Below, piece after piece: positions 5,462 to 6,045 of a DNA stretch of 6,045 bases. The DNA is from Candidatus Kerfeldbacteria bacterium (GTDB lineage Bacteria > Patescibacteriota > Patescibacteriia > UBA9570). The position numbers and the translations under genes were made by a program. The DNA is taken from NCBI GenBank assembly GCA_003512175.1, contig DOSP01000089.1, positions 1 to 6,045 of the forward strand, read 5' to 3'. The first letter of the stretch is position 1. Every line of letters starts with the position of its first letter. The notes under the pieces are model-generated. The model was not told where the DNA came from. It saw nothing but the letters and a program-made list of their open reading frames with translations, and ran no database searches.

Positions 5462-6045
5462 TGGCTGATCAGATTATTCAAGATGTGAAACAAGGCTACG
5501 ATCGTATTGCCAGTCATTTTTCAGATACCCGACACGACCCTTGGCCAGAATTTTCTTTTTTAGTTCCCTTTATTACACAAGAGAAGAGACTGTTGGATGT
5601 AGGATGCGGCAATGGACGTCTGGGTGGGGCAATTCAGGTAACTCACTATACCGGTTTAGACTTGTCTCGTCAACTGCTCACGATCGCGCAAAAACGTTTC
5701 CCGAGCTACACCTTTGTGCATGGTTCGGTGCTGCAATTACCGTTTTCCAATGAACAGTTTGATGTCGTGGCCTGTGTGGCGACGCTGCAACATATTCCAT
5801 CGATACCGTATCGTAAGCTGGCCATGCAAGAAATGGCTCGCGTCCTCAAACCAAATGGCACCCTGTTTATGTTGAATTGGAATTTGGCTGAGCAGCCGCA
5901 GTATCAACAATACCGAGCCGGTGACGAATATGATCAAGGAGATTATTTGATTCCATGGAAAAACGACCAGGGTGAAATACTGACCAAACGATATTATCAT
6001 GGGTTTACCCTGCCGGAAATTGTAGGGGTAATTCATGAATTACCC
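5449..6045 (+). CDS. Trm9/ALKBH8-like tRNA wobble uridine methyltransferase (3' end missing)
   Basis: This reading frame of 199 codons is open at the right edge; about 20-40 residues are probably missing. It is a class I SAM methyltransferase: LLDVGCGNG at 48-56 is motif I, GLDLS at 69-73 ends in the ribose-binding Asp, LPFSNEQFDVV at 97-107 is motif IV, and RVLKPNG at 131-137 is the usual later motif. Features specific to Trm9 are the N-terminal YDRIA..FSDTR..PWPE (17-34, Y.EIA..FS.TR..PWP in yeast), W144...EQ matching yeast WALEQ, IPW at 168-170 matching VPW, and RYYH at 181-184 matching RYYHLY near the yeast C-terminus. Trm9 methylates cm5U34 to mcm5U34, the product of the neighbouring Elp3. 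ATG at 5449 is the first start after the in-frame TGA at 5437 and puts Tyr17 where yeast has it. TTG at 5461 and GTG at 5485 are alternatives; none has a Shine-Dalgarno. Methyltransferase is near certain, Trm9-like likely. Confidence 0.88.
   Translation, partial: MLPSLADQIIQDVKQGYDRIASHFSDTRHDPWPEFSFLVPFITQEKRLLDVGCGNGRLGGAIQVTHYTGLDLSRQLLTIAQKRFPSYTFVHGSVLQLPFSNEQFDVVACVATLQHIPSIPYRKLAMQEMARVLKPNGTLFMLNWNLAEQPQYQQYRAGDEYDQGDYLIPWKNDQGEILTKRYYHGFTLPEIVGVIHELP
6026..6045. repeat. Perfect 20-bp palindrome at the right edge
   Basis: GGGTAATTCA is followed immediately by its exact reverse complement TGAATTACCC, inside the coding frame of the Trm9-like gene (codons for GVIHELP). It ends on the last base given, so it may continue outside. 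It could be chance, an operator-like site, or an assembly fold-back at a contig end. Confidence 0.6.

Noticed and set aside
5449..5760. Trm9-like gene read as a ubiquinone/menaquinone (UbiE-type) methyltransferase
   Set aside because: The SAM-binding motifs alone would allow it, but FSDTR..PWPE, IPW and RYYH are Trm9 features, and the neighbour is elp3.
5737..6036. 99-codon open frame on the - strand with a hydrophobic N-terminal part
   Set aside because: It is antisense to the Trm9-like gene, whose conserved motifs run through the same bases; the hydrophobic stretch is a by-product of the opposite strand.
1..6045. Mobile elements, CRISPR arrays, tRNA or rRNA genes
   Set aside because: I saw no transposase or integrase motifs, no regularly spaced repeats and no tRNA- or rRNA-like sequence.

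Overview
The window reads as ordinary bacterial chromosome with moderate GC content, dense genes and standard stop codons. TGA ends elp3, so UGA is not reassigned to glycine here. The bacterial-type single-chain Elp3, very tight gene packing, mostly missing Shine-Dalgarno sequences and three small unrecognised proteins suggest a Candidate Phyla Radiation (Patescibacteria) genome or similar uncultivated lineage. That placement is inference, since no marker in the window proves it.

Layout, right to left. At 5449-6045 on the + strand is the 5' part of a class I SAM methyltransferase that runs off the right edge. Its motifs match the Trm9/ALKBH8 family of wobble-uridine methyltransferases. Diverging from it with no intergenic space is elp3 (3917-5461, - strand), a radical SAM plus GNAT enzyme that makes cm5U at tRNA wobble uridine. 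Leftward from elp3, and tightly packed, come three small helical proteins of unknown function, called A (3432-3920), B (2993-3430) and C (2500-2985) here. They look like diverged copies of one family. A 63-bp gap with a GC-rich hairpin and a possible weak promoter leads to glyA (1186-2436) and then, one base later, ychF (138-1184). The left 137 bp hold two strong hairpins that look like facing terminators, so an unseen + strand gene probably ends just left of the window.

How the genes fit together: Elp3 and the Trm9-like enzyme would perform two successive steps, U34 to cm5U34 to mcm5U34. This route is best known in eukaryotes, where Elongator and Trm9-Trm112 carry it out. YchF is a ribosome-associated ATPase, and GlyA supplies one-carbon units and glycine. 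The window is thus largely about translation. The A-B-C trio, coupled to elp3 by a 4-bp start/stop overlap, is the least explained part, and the elp3/trm9-like pair is the most informative.
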